Origin: Chitinophagaceae bacterium
GTDB taxonomy: Bacteria > Bacteroidota > Bacteroidia > Chitinophagales > Chitinophagaceae
Assembly (NCBI GenBank): GCA_016787105.1
Contig: JAEUVI010000031.1
Span: forward strand, 1-8,490
Length of the DNA: 8,490 bases
Reading direction: 5' to 3'
Shown here: in pieces, positions 1 to 7,843 of the stretch
How positions within the stretch are numbered: position 1 is the stretch's first letter
Layout: each line of letters opens with the position of its first letter
Translations under genes and position numbers: made by a program
Notes under the pieces: generated by a model
The model's input: only the letters and a program-made list of their open reading frames with translations
The model's database searches: none
What the model was told of the DNA's origin: nothing

Positions 1-789
1 TTGAATAATAAATGTTGTTCCTTCTTCTTCCTTCGTCTCTACTTTAATTTCCCCACCATGCGCTCTAATGATATCATAACTTAAGCTTAATCCCAATCCT
101 GTTCCCTGCCCGGTTGGCTTGGTGGTAAAGAAGGGTTGAAAGATTTTGTCAATGATGTTTTGTGGAATACCATTGCCATTGTCAGTTATAATAACTTCAA
201 CTTTGTCATTTACTTTTTTTGTTTGAACAGTTATCAATGGCTCATAGCTTGTAGCTGAAAGCCCAGCGCTTTTCTTTTTTTCATTTACCGCATAAAAGGC
301 ATTGTTGATCAAATTGAGGATGACTCTTCCTATGTCTTGTGGAATCACATTTAGTTTTGGCAATGTTGAATCAAAGTTCGTTTCGAATGCAGCATTGAAT
401 GATTTATCTTTTGCCCTTAGCCCATGATAAGCCAGCCGTAAATATTCATCTGCTAATGCATTGATATCTGATGGTTCTTTTTTGCCGGAAGATTGCCTTG
501 AATGCTGCAGCATTCCTTTTACAATATCACCAGCCCTTTTTCCGTGATGATTTATTTTTTCTTCATTCTCTTTTATGTCATTTAATAATTCATTTTCCAA
601 TTGTTCATTTCTTTCAGCGCTTGGCTTTTTGCGTTCTGCGTTCAGCTCTTCAATCAATTCCTTATTGACTTCAGAAAAATTATTCACGAAGTTCAACGGG
701 TTCTGTATTTCATGGGCAATACCGGCAGTGAGTTCTCCCAATGATGCCATTTTTTCAGATTGAATGAGCTGCGATTGGGTTGCTTTTAA
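1..789 (-). repeat. Kinase-module repeat, copy A
   Basis: The part of kinase A from LKATQSQL through the DHp helices and ATPase domain to the window edge. It corresponds at DNA level to 2352-3128, 5880-6656 and 7865-8490, in the same orientation and reading frame. It is the most diverged copy in the DHp hairpin tip (about 541-660, with a 12-base length excess over B and C) and around 301-330. The block around 190-300 is almost the same as in the other copies. The true repeat may extend past base 1. Confidence 0.85.
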
Positions 790-2208
790 TTCCTGGAGTG
801 AACTGGCAAGTTCTGCTGTTCTTGCTGTTACTTCTTTTTCTAATTGTATTTTTTGTGCTGCTACCAGTTCATTGCGTTCTTTTTCTTTTTCTATTGCCTG
901 CTGTATATTTTCCTGCTGCAGCTGTACATATCTCATCATCAATACCCGTACAAACCAAAGTGCAAGCCAGGCCATGGAGATTAACATGAGCAGCCAGCTG
1001 TTATCTCCAATCCAACTGAAAATGGCTATAGGATTTGCCTTTTCATTATCATAGAATATTGCAGGCAATATCAAAATAAACGTAAGCATTAACGGCAATA
1101 CGCCTATGGATACATACCGAAAAGATGCCTGGCGCCTTCTTATGTATAATAAAGTGTTTATGATTATTACGAGAGGGCAAAAGCCAAAATTCATGACAAG
1201 GTTATATACATTCATAAGCTTGTCAAATGCGCCGCCTTCTACAGCGCTAAGAACGATTAACAGTCGTACAATGCCATTGAGTATAGTTATTATTCCAGTC
1301 CAGAATAATAGTTTGTCCCATTTGGGGTACTTGTTTTTTACCTCAAAAAACTTTCTTATAAACTGGATGAGAAAATAGTAAATGAATATCCATGGAATAA
1401 GTGAAAAGAGAAACGGAACCAACCATGAAAGAGCAGGTTGAAACCAGCTTGTAAAATTGGCTGCTGTGTTGTGCAGGTTAATGATACAAATTGATAGCGA
1501 AAACAATGCAAATAGCAAATACACCTGCTCTTTTATAACCCGGTAAAAAAACAAACTGATTAAGAAAGCAAGGAACATGAGGCCTGCAGTGAACATTTCA
1601 TAAATATTATTTTCCTGGAAGATGTATTGCCTGCTGTCAGCATAATCTACATACTCATTGTTTACTTTTTCGGGGCTTAAATAACTCACCGTAATTTTTC
1701 TAATATCTTCCTTTACAAGGTTACGCCTGTCGTAAATAAGCACTTCTTCCCCGGCAGCCAACTCCAGCAACAGGGCACCACGTAAATATTCTGCACTTTT
1801 ATAACTATCTTTTTCTGCCCATTTTCTTAAAACCCCGCTTCTTAAATGGGTCACAGTACCAGTATCTCTTTTTACATACAGGTCATAAAAATCAGCGGAA
1901 GAAGTGAAGGCAATTTTTATCGTTTTTTGCAGCGTATTTTTTAACCTGTACCGCTGCCAGGAGGTATGTGCAATTGGCGGCGATTCCACCTGTATGTGAA
2001 ACCGGCCTGAAAGCGGCTCTTTACTTACATCGCTAAAAGTCCATTTGCCTTCTTTATCTTCTAATTTCTGCCAATACACAGAATCGATGATTTGCTCCTG
2101 GACCGTATCTGTTTTTATTTCATAAACAGGAGGTAACTGTGCCTGCGTAAAACCGGCGAAACTTACCAGCATGCAGCTAAAAAACAAAACGAAAAATGCT
2201 TTTGTCAT
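1..2208 (-). CDS. Kinase A: 7TMR-DISM-type sensor histidine kinase (3' end outside window)
   Basis: Membrane sensor histidine kinase that should autophosphorylate a conserved His and pass the phosphate to a response regulator not found here. The frame is open for 736 codons from the ATG at 2208-2206 to base 1, ending in ...TTFIIQ; by comparison with kinase B only a few codons are missing. Visible in order: signal peptide (1-23, cleavage near TQA-Q); a periplasmic, probably beta-rich domain (about 24-200) in the position of a 7TMR-DISM extracellular domain; seven hydrophobic helices (about 205-225, 230-248, 259-284, 298-320, 337-356, 365-387, 404-423); a charged coiled coil (about 425-490); H-box AGIAHEIQNPL with His499; N-box NLINNAFYAV; G1 DNGNGIP; F-box FQPFFTTK; G2 GQGTGLGL. 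All ATP-binding motifs are intact. The 7TMR-DISM assignment rests on topology and overall layout, not on a profile search. It lies 128 bases downstream of kinase B, so it may have its own promoter or be read through. No clear ribosome-binding site precedes the ATG; the start was chosen because it opens directly into the signal peptide. Confidence 0.9.
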   Translation of the reverse strand, partial: MTKAFFVLFFSCMLVSFAGFTQAQLPPVYEIKTDTVQEQIIDSVYWQKLEDKEGKWTFSDVSKEPLSGRFHIQVESPPIAHTSWQRYRLKNTLQKTIKIAFTSSADFYDLYVKRDTGTVTHLRSGVLRKWAEKDSYKSAEYLRGALLLELAAGEEVLIYDRRNLVKEDIRKITVSYLSPEKVNNEYVDYADSRQYIFQENNIYEMFTAGLMFLAFLISLFFYRVIKEQVYLLFALFSLSICIINLHNTAANFTSWFQPALSWLVPFLFSLIPWIFIYYFLIQFIRKFFEVKNKYPKWDKLLFWTGIITILNGIVRLLIVLSAVEGGAFDKLMNVYNLVMNFGFCPLVIIINTLLYIRRRQASFRYVSIGVLPLMLTFILILPAIFYDNEKANPIAIFSWIGDNSWLLMLISMAWLALWFVRVLMMRYVQLQQENIQQAIEKEKERNELVAAQKIQLEKEVTARTAELASSLQELKATQSQLIQSEKMASLGELTAGIAHEIQNPLNFVNNFSEVNKELIEELNAERKKPSAERNEQLENELLNDIKENEEKINHHGKRAGDIVKGMLQHSRQSSGKKEPSDINALADEYLRLAYHGLRAKDKSFNAAFETNFDSTLPKLNVIPQDIGRVILNLINNAFYAVNEKKKSAGLSATSYEPLITVQTKKVNDKVEVIITDNGNGIPQNIIDKIFQPFFTTKPTGQGTGLGLSLSYDIIRAHGGEIKVETKEEEGTTFIIQ

Positions 2209-2302
2209 CTTTGCTAAAAATTGTATGAAGTTGAGATTATATGCTTCATTGATTCAAAATATTAACCAGGATTCTTTCGGCTACTTTTTGGATTACGCTA
2301 TC

Positions 2303-2313
2303 ACTCCGGGAGT
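2303..2313. promoter_or_regulatory. Palindrome ACTCC-G-GGAGT in the B-A gap; possible operator
   Basis: The 128-base gap between kinase B's stop and kinase A's start (2209-2336) contains a perfect 5-bp inverted repeat around one base, flanked by AGGGGTTTACAC on one side. It lies about 95 bases upstream of the kinase A start codon and about 24 bases after B's stop. A one-base spacer cannot form a stable hairpin loop and no U-run follows, so a protein-binding site is more plausible than a terminator. I saw no convincing Bacteroidota promoter (TTTG and TAnnTTTG) in the gap. An 11-base palindrome can arise by chance. Confidence 0.25.
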
Positions 2314-2336
2314 AGGGGTTTACACTTTTTCGTTAT

Positions 2337-5300
2337 TCATCCAGCAGGTAACTGAATAATAAATGTTGTTCCTTCTCTTTCCTTTGTTTCTACTTTCAAT
2401 TCTCCACCATGCGCTTTTACAATATCATATGCTAAGGACAATCCCAAGCCAGTTCCCTGGCCGGTTGGCTTGGTGGTAAAAAAGGGTTGAAAGATTTTGT
2501 CAATGATGTTTTGCGGAATGCCATTGCCATTGTCTGTTACAATAACTTCAACCTTGTCATTTACTTTTTTTGTTTGAACAGTTATCAATGGCTCATAACT
2601 TGTAGCTGAAAGCTCAGTGCTTTTCTTTTTTTCGTTTACGGCATAAAAAGCGTTGTTAATAATGTTCAGCAATACTCTTCCTAAGTCTTGTGGAATCACA
2701 TTTAGTTTTGGTAATGTGGGATCAAAGTTTGTTTCGAATGCAGCATTGAATGATTTATCTTTTGCTCTTAATCCATGATAAGCCAGCCGTAGATATTCAT
2801 CTGCTAATGCATTGATATCTGTTGGTTCTTTTTTGCCGGATGATTGCCTTGAATGTTGCAGCATGCCCTTTACAATAGCGGCAGCTCTTTGTCCATGGTG
2901 ATTTATTTTTTCCAGGTTCGCGTCTATATCGTTTAATATTTCTTCCTGCTCTTCTTTTTTTAATTTTTCCTTTTGACTTTTTAATTCATCTATTAATTCC
3001 CTGCTTACTTCACTGAAATTATTCACGAAGTTCAACGGGTTTTGTATTTCATGTGCAATGCCAGCGGTAAGTTCGCCGAGTGAAGCCATTTTTTCGGATT
3101 GGATAAGTTGTGATTGAGTTGCTTTAAGATCTGCAATGGATGATTGTAATTGGGCTGTACGGAGCTCCACTTTTTCTTCCAGAATTTTATTTTCTTTTTT
3201 CAATGCAGCCGAACGATAAGCAATAAAAGAAAACACCGCAGCCAGTAGCGCGATTGCATACAGTGAATAAGCCCACCATGTTTTCCACCAGGGTGGTAAA
3301 ATAGTGAAAGTGAAATGAGCGCCTGTTTCATTCCACACAGCATCGCTATTAGCGGCTTTTACTTTAAATGTATAAGTGCCTGGCGAAAGATTGGTATAAG
3401 TAACGGAACGTTCTGTTCCTGCTGTTATCCAGTTTTTATCATAACCTTCTAACTGGTAGGCATATTGATTTAATAGTGCATTGGAAAAATGCAGGGCCAC
3501 ATTTTGAAAACTAATCCTGTTTTCATTGTACTTTAAAGATAATTGCCGCAAACCTTCTGTAAATAAAACAGTATCCCTGTTGGCGGTTGCAGTATGATAT
3601 TTTATAGATTCAATCACCACTTCAGGCGGAATTTTATTTTCCACCATATTATCAGGATCAAACGGAATCATACCGTTTTTAATGAATACATACAAAAGCC
3701 CTTTTGAGTCTTTGTAAATTCCTGAAGTCCTCGTTACCGGCAACCCGTTTATTGTAGTATAATTAGTAATCTTACTGGTTGTTGTAACTATCCTGGATAA
3801 CCCATGTGAAGTAGCCAGCCAGATGTTTCCCTTTTTATCTTCTGTAATTCCTCTTATATCATTTGAGGGCAAACCATCCCTATCTGTAAATTGTTTTGAA
3901 AAGCCCGAATCTTTATTTGCTAAAAAGAAACCCGTCAGGTAACTACCTGCCCATAAGCGGTCTTGACTGTCCTGGTATAAACTTCTTATTGAATAATTGG
4001 AAGCCTCTTTTGTATCAAGATAAGAAATAAATGTTCCCTTTTGAGGATCAAAGCGGTTAAGCGAACCCAGGTTGGTACCAATCCATACAATGCCATCCTT
4101 GCCACAAAGCAAGCTGTTTACTTGCGCATCATCCAAAACATTATTTGCCTTTATAATGCCATTATTAAATATAAAAGGATAGCGGGTAAACTTACCTGTT
4201 TTTTTATTGAAGCTATTCAAACCATTGTCAAAAGTTCCGATCCATATATTGCCTTTATTATCTTCTGCAATACAGGAAATTTTATTATCCCCAATGGTTG
4301 TACTATCCTTTGGATTGTTGCGATAGTTTTTGATGGTTTTAGTTACAGGATTATAACAATAAAGCCCAGATCCAATAGTGGTCATCCATACCAATCCTTC
4401 CTTATCCGTAAAAGCAGAATTAATTTTAACTGTACCTGTATTTAAGATTTTATACGCATTTGTTATATGGTTCCATGTAAAGACTTTATTGTTATCAGCT
4501 ACTATAAAAACACTATCGCTATACAGCCCCTCTATATTATATGTGGTGGTGCCATTATTTTTTTCATCTTCTTCATCCCGGATATTTATTTTAACAGGAT
4601 TAAAGAATGACCGCCCCTGGTCTAACCAGGCCAGCCCGGTAAATGGCATGTTTACCCAAAGAACACCGGATCTGTCAACAAAAACCTTACTGATGCCACT
4701 GTTGAATTCAGGCAAACTGCCCGGTTCATCGGTATGATAATAGAAAGTTGTTGCCCCTGTTGCTGTGTTTAAAAAAAATAATCCCTTAAAGGTTCCCCCT
4801 GCCCACAAATTGCCTTCCATATCGGTAGTGATACTGGTGATGGGGATTACTTCCTTTGCAGTAAGACCGGGTACCGGCAAATTATAATTAATGAATTTAT
4901 CAGTTGCCCTGTTATACATTGAAATGCCATGCTCAGTATAAAAAAATACTCTCTTCAGCGAATCAACATAAATTTTGTCACAGGTACCGGCAATAGAATT
5001 GGGATCTGATGCTGTATGACCGTAGGTTTTGTACTCTTTTGTTTTGATATTAACCCGGATAATTCTTGTTTTATCAGCTTCACTACTGCTGTCTAATGAA
5101 AAGGTGGAGATCCAGACCTGGTCTTTATTAATTGGGTCCTGTGCTATATAATTAAACAGGATCTTATTCATTGCCGGGGGAAGCTGGAAATAGGGTTTGA
5201 ATGATTGTGATTTTTTGTCGTAAATACTTAGCAGGCCGCCTGTTGCCAACCAGCTATTGCCAGAAGAATCTATCATTATATCAGCATAGCCATTTCCTGC

Positions 5301-5846
5301 CGGTATCATTTGCCTTCCCTTGTTTGCAGAACTGAAAGAATCTACTGTTCCATGAGCCAGATCCATCATCCATATAACCCAATTATCTATCTTATTGTTA
5401 TACTTCATACCTAATTCAAGATTATTCTTCCTCTCGTAAATAAATTTCACAAAATCATTCTTCAACAATCTACTCATGGCGGCATTGGTTGTTTTTGGTT
5501 TCTCAAAAACATTTCGCTGCCTGTTATATACGAAATCGCCTTTATTAAAAAGAGCGGTCCACAGGTTTCCTTGTTTATCTTCGAATAAGTTTCGTACGCT
5601 TACGGCATATAAAGGTTTTCCATTGTCATCCAGTACAGGAACTGATGTGCAGCTATATCCATCGTAACGCACCACACCATTCTGTGTTCCAAACCACAGG
5701 TAACCCAGCCTGTCCTGCAGGGAGGTCATTACAAGGGCTTCTGGCAGGCCATTTTCTAAAGTAATGGTATTAAAGAATGGCCGTTTAAACTGGGCATATA
5801 ATCCGGTTGTGTAAAACAAAAGAGCAATAAAAATAAGTTTCTTCAT
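2337..5846 (-). CDS. Kinase B: periplasmic propeller / Y_Y_Y sensor histidine kinase
   Basis: 1169-residue one-pass membrane histidine kinase. Signal peptide 1-19 (cleavage near YAQ). Residues about 30-735 carry roughly twelve Reg_prop-type repeats with the pattern D..G.LW.GT..GL..Y: for example at 43-63, 88-108, 193-210, 294-312, 340-360, 389-409, 480-499, 527-547, 581-600, 624-644, 668-686 and 711-730. These suggest two beta-propellers. A Y_Y_Y domain follows (about 775-849, YAYQLEGYDKNW...SPGTYTFKVKA), then a membrane helix (about 858-877), a coiled coil (879-915), and a kinase core with His932 in AHEIQNPL, N-box NIINNAFYAV (1061-1070), G1 DNGNGIP (1105-1111), F-box FQPFFTTK and G2 GQGTGLGL (1129-1136). 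The periplasmic half matches that of Bacteroidota hybrid two-component systems that sense glycan fragments, but the protein stops after the ATPase domain and has no receiver or AraC-type DNA-binding domain. The ligand cannot be told from sequence. The ATG is 12 bases after kinase C's stop, so the two are probably co-transcribed. Confidence 0.95.
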   Translation of the reverse strand: MKKLIFIALLFYTTGLYAQFKRPFFNTITLENGLPEALVMTSLQDRLGYLWFGTQNGVVRYDGYSCTSVPVLDDNGKPLYAVSVRNLFEDKQGNLWTALFNKGDFVYNRQRNVFEKPKTTNAAMSRLLKNDFVKFIYERKNNLELGMKYNNKIDNWVIWMMDLAHGTVDSFSSANKGRQMIPAGNGYADIMIDSSGNSWLATGGLLSIYDKKSQSFKPYFQLPPAMNKILFNYIAQDPINKDQVWISTFSLDSSSEADKTRIIRVNIKTKEYKTYGHTASDPNSIAGTCDKIYVDSLKRVFFYTEHGISMYNRATDKFINYNLPVPGLTAKEVIPITSITTDMEGNLWAGGTFKGLFFLNTATGATTFYYHTDEPGSLPEFNSGISKVFVDRSGVLWVNMPFTGLAWLDQGRSFFNPVKINIRDEEDEKNNGTTTYNIEGLYSDSVFIVADNNKVFTWNHITNAYKILNTGTVKINSAFTDKEGLVWMTTIGSGLYCYNPVTKTIKNYRNNPKDSTTIGDNKISCIAEDNKGNIWIGTFDNGLNSFNKKTGKFTRYPFIFNNGIIKANNVLDDAQVNSLLCGKDGIVWIGTNLGSLNRFDPQKGTFISYLDTKEASNYSIRSLYQDSQDRLWAGSYLTGFFLANKDSGFSKQFTDRDGLPSNDIRGITEDKKGNIWLATSHGLSRIVTTTSKITNYTTINGLPVTRTSGIYKDSKGLLYVFIKNGMIPFDPDNMVENKIPPEVVIESIKYHTATANRDTVLFTEGLRQLSLKYNENRISFQNVALHFSNALLNQYAYQLEGYDKNWITAGTERSVTYTNLSPGTYTFKVKAANSDAVWNETGAHFTFTILPPWWKTWWAYSLYAIALLAAVFSFIAYRSAALKKENKILEEKVELRTAQLQSSIADLKATQSQLIQSEKMASLGELTAGIAHEIQNPLNFVNNFSEVSRELIDELKSQKEKLKKEEQEEILNDIDANLEKINHHGQRAAAIVKGMLQHSRQSSGKKEPTDINALADEYLRLAYHGLRAKDKSFNAAFETNFDPTLPKLNVIPQDLGRVLLNIINNAFYAVNEKKKSTELSATSYEPLITVQTKKVNDKVEVIVTDNGNGIPQNIIDKIFQPFFTTKPTGQGTGLGLSLAYDIVKAHGGELKVETKEREGTTFIIQLPAG
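2352..3128 (-). repeat. Kinase-module repeat, copy B
   Basis: 777-base segment of kinase B from LKATQSQL to the Gln codon before the final LPAG. It is nearly identical to the copy at 5880-6656 over the ATPase part (compare 2380-2500 with 5910-6030) and also around the H-box. The DHp hairpin tip (about 2925-3000) is different from every other copy. The upstream LKATQSQLIQSEKMASL wording is shared with kinase A rather than with C. Confidence 0.88.
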
Positions 5847-5858
5847 AACCCTAAATAA

Positions 5859-7841
5859 TTAATCGTGCTGATGAGCCAATTGAATAATGAATGTTGTTCC
5901 TTCTCCTTCCTTTGTTTCTACTTTCAATTCTCCACCATGCGCTTTTACGATATCATATGCTAAGGACAATCCCAAGCCAGTTCCCTGGCCGGTTGGCTTG
6001 GTGGTAAAAAAGGGTTGAAAGATTTTATCAATGATACCCTGCGGAATACCATTGCCATTGTCAGTTACAATAACTTCAATCTTGTCATTTACTTTTTTTG
6101 TTTGAACAGTTATCAATGGCTCATAACTTGTAGCTGAAAGCCCAGCGCTTTTCTTTTTTTCGTTTACGGCATAAAAAGCGTTGTTAATAATGTTCAGCAA
6201 TACTCTTCCTATGTCTTGTGGAATCACATTTAGTTTTGGCAATGTGGAATCAAAGTTTGTTTCGAATGCAGCATTGAATGATTTATCTTTTGCCCTTAGT
6301 CCATGATAAGCCAGCCGTAAATATTCATCTGCTAATGCATTGATATCTGTTGGTTCTTTTTTGCCGGATGATTGTCTTGAATGTTGCAGCATGCCCTTTA
6401 CAATAGCGGCAGCTCTTTGTCCATGATAATTTATTTTTTCAAGATTCTGTACAAGATCGCTGGCAATTTCATTGGCTACTTCTGCATTGCCGGTTGAGAG
6501 TTCTTCTTTCATTTCTTCTGCCAGTTCTTTGCTTACTTCACTAAAGTTGTTGACGAAGTTTAAAGGGTTCTGTATTTCATGTGCAATGCCAGCGGTAAGT
6601 TCGCCGAGTGAAGCCATTTTTTCGGATTGGATGAGTTGCTGCTGCGTTTGTTTAAGTTCATTATAAGCCTTTTCAATTTTTGCTTTTGCTTTTTGTTTAA
6701 GCCGGTTATTGCGGTATTGAAAAAGAGCAATTATAAGGGCAAGGCCAGCCAGTACAGCTAAAATCAACTTTAACCTGTTTGCGTCTGTTTCTCTTTTTAT
6801 TTTCTCTGCGTTTGCAATTGCATCTTTTCTTTGCTGATCTAATTCAAGCCGGACTTTTTCTGCGTTTTTACCTGATTCAATGTTGTATGTTATTTTATAA
6901 AGTGAGTCGAAGACCAGTTTGTATTCATATGCTTTTTTATAATTACCAAATTTTGCATAGGCCAAATACAATGCTTGATAAGAATCTTTTATTTCCTTGG
7001 TAAGATTATATTTTTTTGAAATTTCCATTGCTTTCTCTCCATGATACATGGCACTGTCTTTAATATTAAAGTCGGTAAAAGCCTTTGATAATACACAATG
7101 CATCCAGGCAGTTCCGGGGTTACTGCCAAACTTTTCCTGGTTCGCTAAGTTCTTACGGTATAATGCCAATGCCACTGGCCAATTCTTTTTTCCCATATCC
7201 CAGAGAATATCTGCTTGTGCTCCAAGTATTCTGTCCTGCATGTATTCATTATTAAGCTTAACAGCCAGTTTCATGGCTTTATCAAGGTAAAGGGTAGCAC
7301 TATCAAATTGCTTTGTTGAGCTATAGATTTCTCCTATGGAACTGGCAGCATATAAAGCTGCGTCTTCATTTTTTTTAGCAAGAGCCATGTCATAGCAAAT
7401 TTTTGCATGTTGCATAGCAAACTCATGATCACCCATCAGCCGGTAGGTTTCGGATAAGTTAAAATGCAAGTCATAATAAGCATGGCTTAGGTGGGCTTCT
7501 TCAGCAAGTTTTAACGACAACAGATAATCCGCAATGGCGGCATCATATTTTTCCTGGCGACTGTTTATTTTACCTTTCACAAGGTATAACTCAGCGACAC
7601 CAGTTTTCCAATCTATCTCCTTGGACAATTGTATAGCGCTGTCTAAAACTTGCAGTGATCTTGCCGGTTCATTTGGTGATAGGCTCACAGCATATTTAAT
7701 CATTTTCACCACCTTTATAGTGTCTTTTTTATCATAACTATTTAAATCCTTTTGCAGGCTATCACTATTATCAGGTTGAGCCATTAATAGATTACAGCCA
7801 ATAAAAAAAACAGAGAATAAAAGGGATAATAGCTTTATCAT
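5859..7841 (-). CDS. Kinase C: TPR-repeat sensor histidine kinase
   Basis: 660-residue membrane histidine kinase with a periplasmic TPR sensor. The N-terminus is a hydrophobic export signal (1-21). FFIGC at 12-16 is a weak lipobox candidate (Cys16), but cleavage by signal peptidase I near LMAQ is equally possible. About six TPR-like helix pairs occupy roughly 83-317 (for example 83-116, 119-158, 161-197, 202-239, 243-279, 285-317). A charged helix (about 325-355) leads to one membrane segment (about 357-376) and a coiled coil (380-405). The kinase core has His421 in AHEIQNPL, N-box IINNAFYAV (551-559), G1 DNGNGIP (594-600), F-box FQPFFTTK and G2 GQGTGLGL (618-625), all intact. TPRs usually bind proteins or peptides, so the input may be a protein partner; this is inference. 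From HGQR (473) to the end the core differs from kinase B at about seven residues. The ATG lies 2 bases after kinase D's stop, which points to translational coupling. No Shine-Dalgarno sequence is visible. Confidence 0.95.
   Translation of the reverse strand: MIKLLSLLFSVFFIGCNLLMAQPDNSDSLQKDLNSYDKKDTIKVVKMIKYAVSLSPNEPARSLQVLDSAIQLSKEIDWKTGVAELYLVKGKINSRQEKYDAAIADYLLSLKLAEEAHLSHAYYDLHFNLSETYRLMGDHEFAMQHAKICYDMALAKKNEDAALYAASSIGEIYSSTKQFDSATLYLDKAMKLAVKLNNEYMQDRILGAQADILWDMGKKNWPVALALYRKNLANQEKFGSNPGTAWMHCVLSKAFTDFNIKDSAMYHGEKAMEISKKYNLTKEIKDSYQALYLAYAKFGNYKKAYEYKLVFDSLYKITYNIESGKNAEKVRLELDQQRKDAIANAEKIKRETDANRLKLILAVLAGLALIIALFQYRNNRLKQKAKAKIEKAYNELKQTQQQLIQSEKMASLGELTAGIAHEIQNPLNFVNNFSEVSKELAEEMKEELSTGNAEVANEIASDLVQNLEKINYHGQRAAAIVKGMLQHSRQSSGKKEPTDINALADEYLRLAYHGLRAKDKSFNAAFETNFDSTLPKLNVIPQDIGRVLLNIINNAFYAVNEKKKSAGLSATSYEPLITVQTKKVNDKIEVIVTDNGNGIPQGIIDKIFQPFFTTKPTGQGTGLGLSLAYDIVKAHGGELKVETKEGEGTTFIIQLAHQHD
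5880..6656 (-). repeat. Kinase-module repeat, copy C
   Basis: 777-base segment of kinase C from LKQTQQQL to the Gln codon before the final LAHQHD. It contains an 87-base run (6081-6167) identical to 8057-8143 in copy D. Its DHp hairpin tip (about 6425-6520) is almost the same as in D (about 8400-8490). Its 3' terminal part is closer to copy B. Confidence 0.88.
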
Positions 7842-7843
7842 AT

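Noticed and set aside
471..1378. Several plus-strand open frames of 62-96 codons opposite kinase A
   Set aside because: Kinase A is a continuous reading frame here with clear kinase motifs and membrane helices. The hydrophobic look of some antisense frames only mirrors the coding strand.
2295..2330. Rho-independent terminator after kinase B
   Set aside because: The inverted repeat has a one-base spacer, short arms and no following U-run on the transcript.
2171..2359. 62-codon plus-strand open frame spanning the B-A gap
   Set aside because: It overlaps the ends of both kinase genes in antisense. It has no recognisable motif or clear ribosome-binding site, and open frames of this length are common in AT-rich DNA.
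4041..4737. Plus-strand open frames of 134 and 119 codons opposite kinase B
   Set aside because: They lie entirely antisense to well-supported propeller repeats and overlap each other. Their translations show no domain pattern.
2337..5846. Calling kinase B a full hybrid two-component system regulator
   Set aside because: The gene ends with a TGA shortly after the G2 box. Neither a receiver domain nor an AraC-type helix-turn-helix is encoded in it or immediately downstream.
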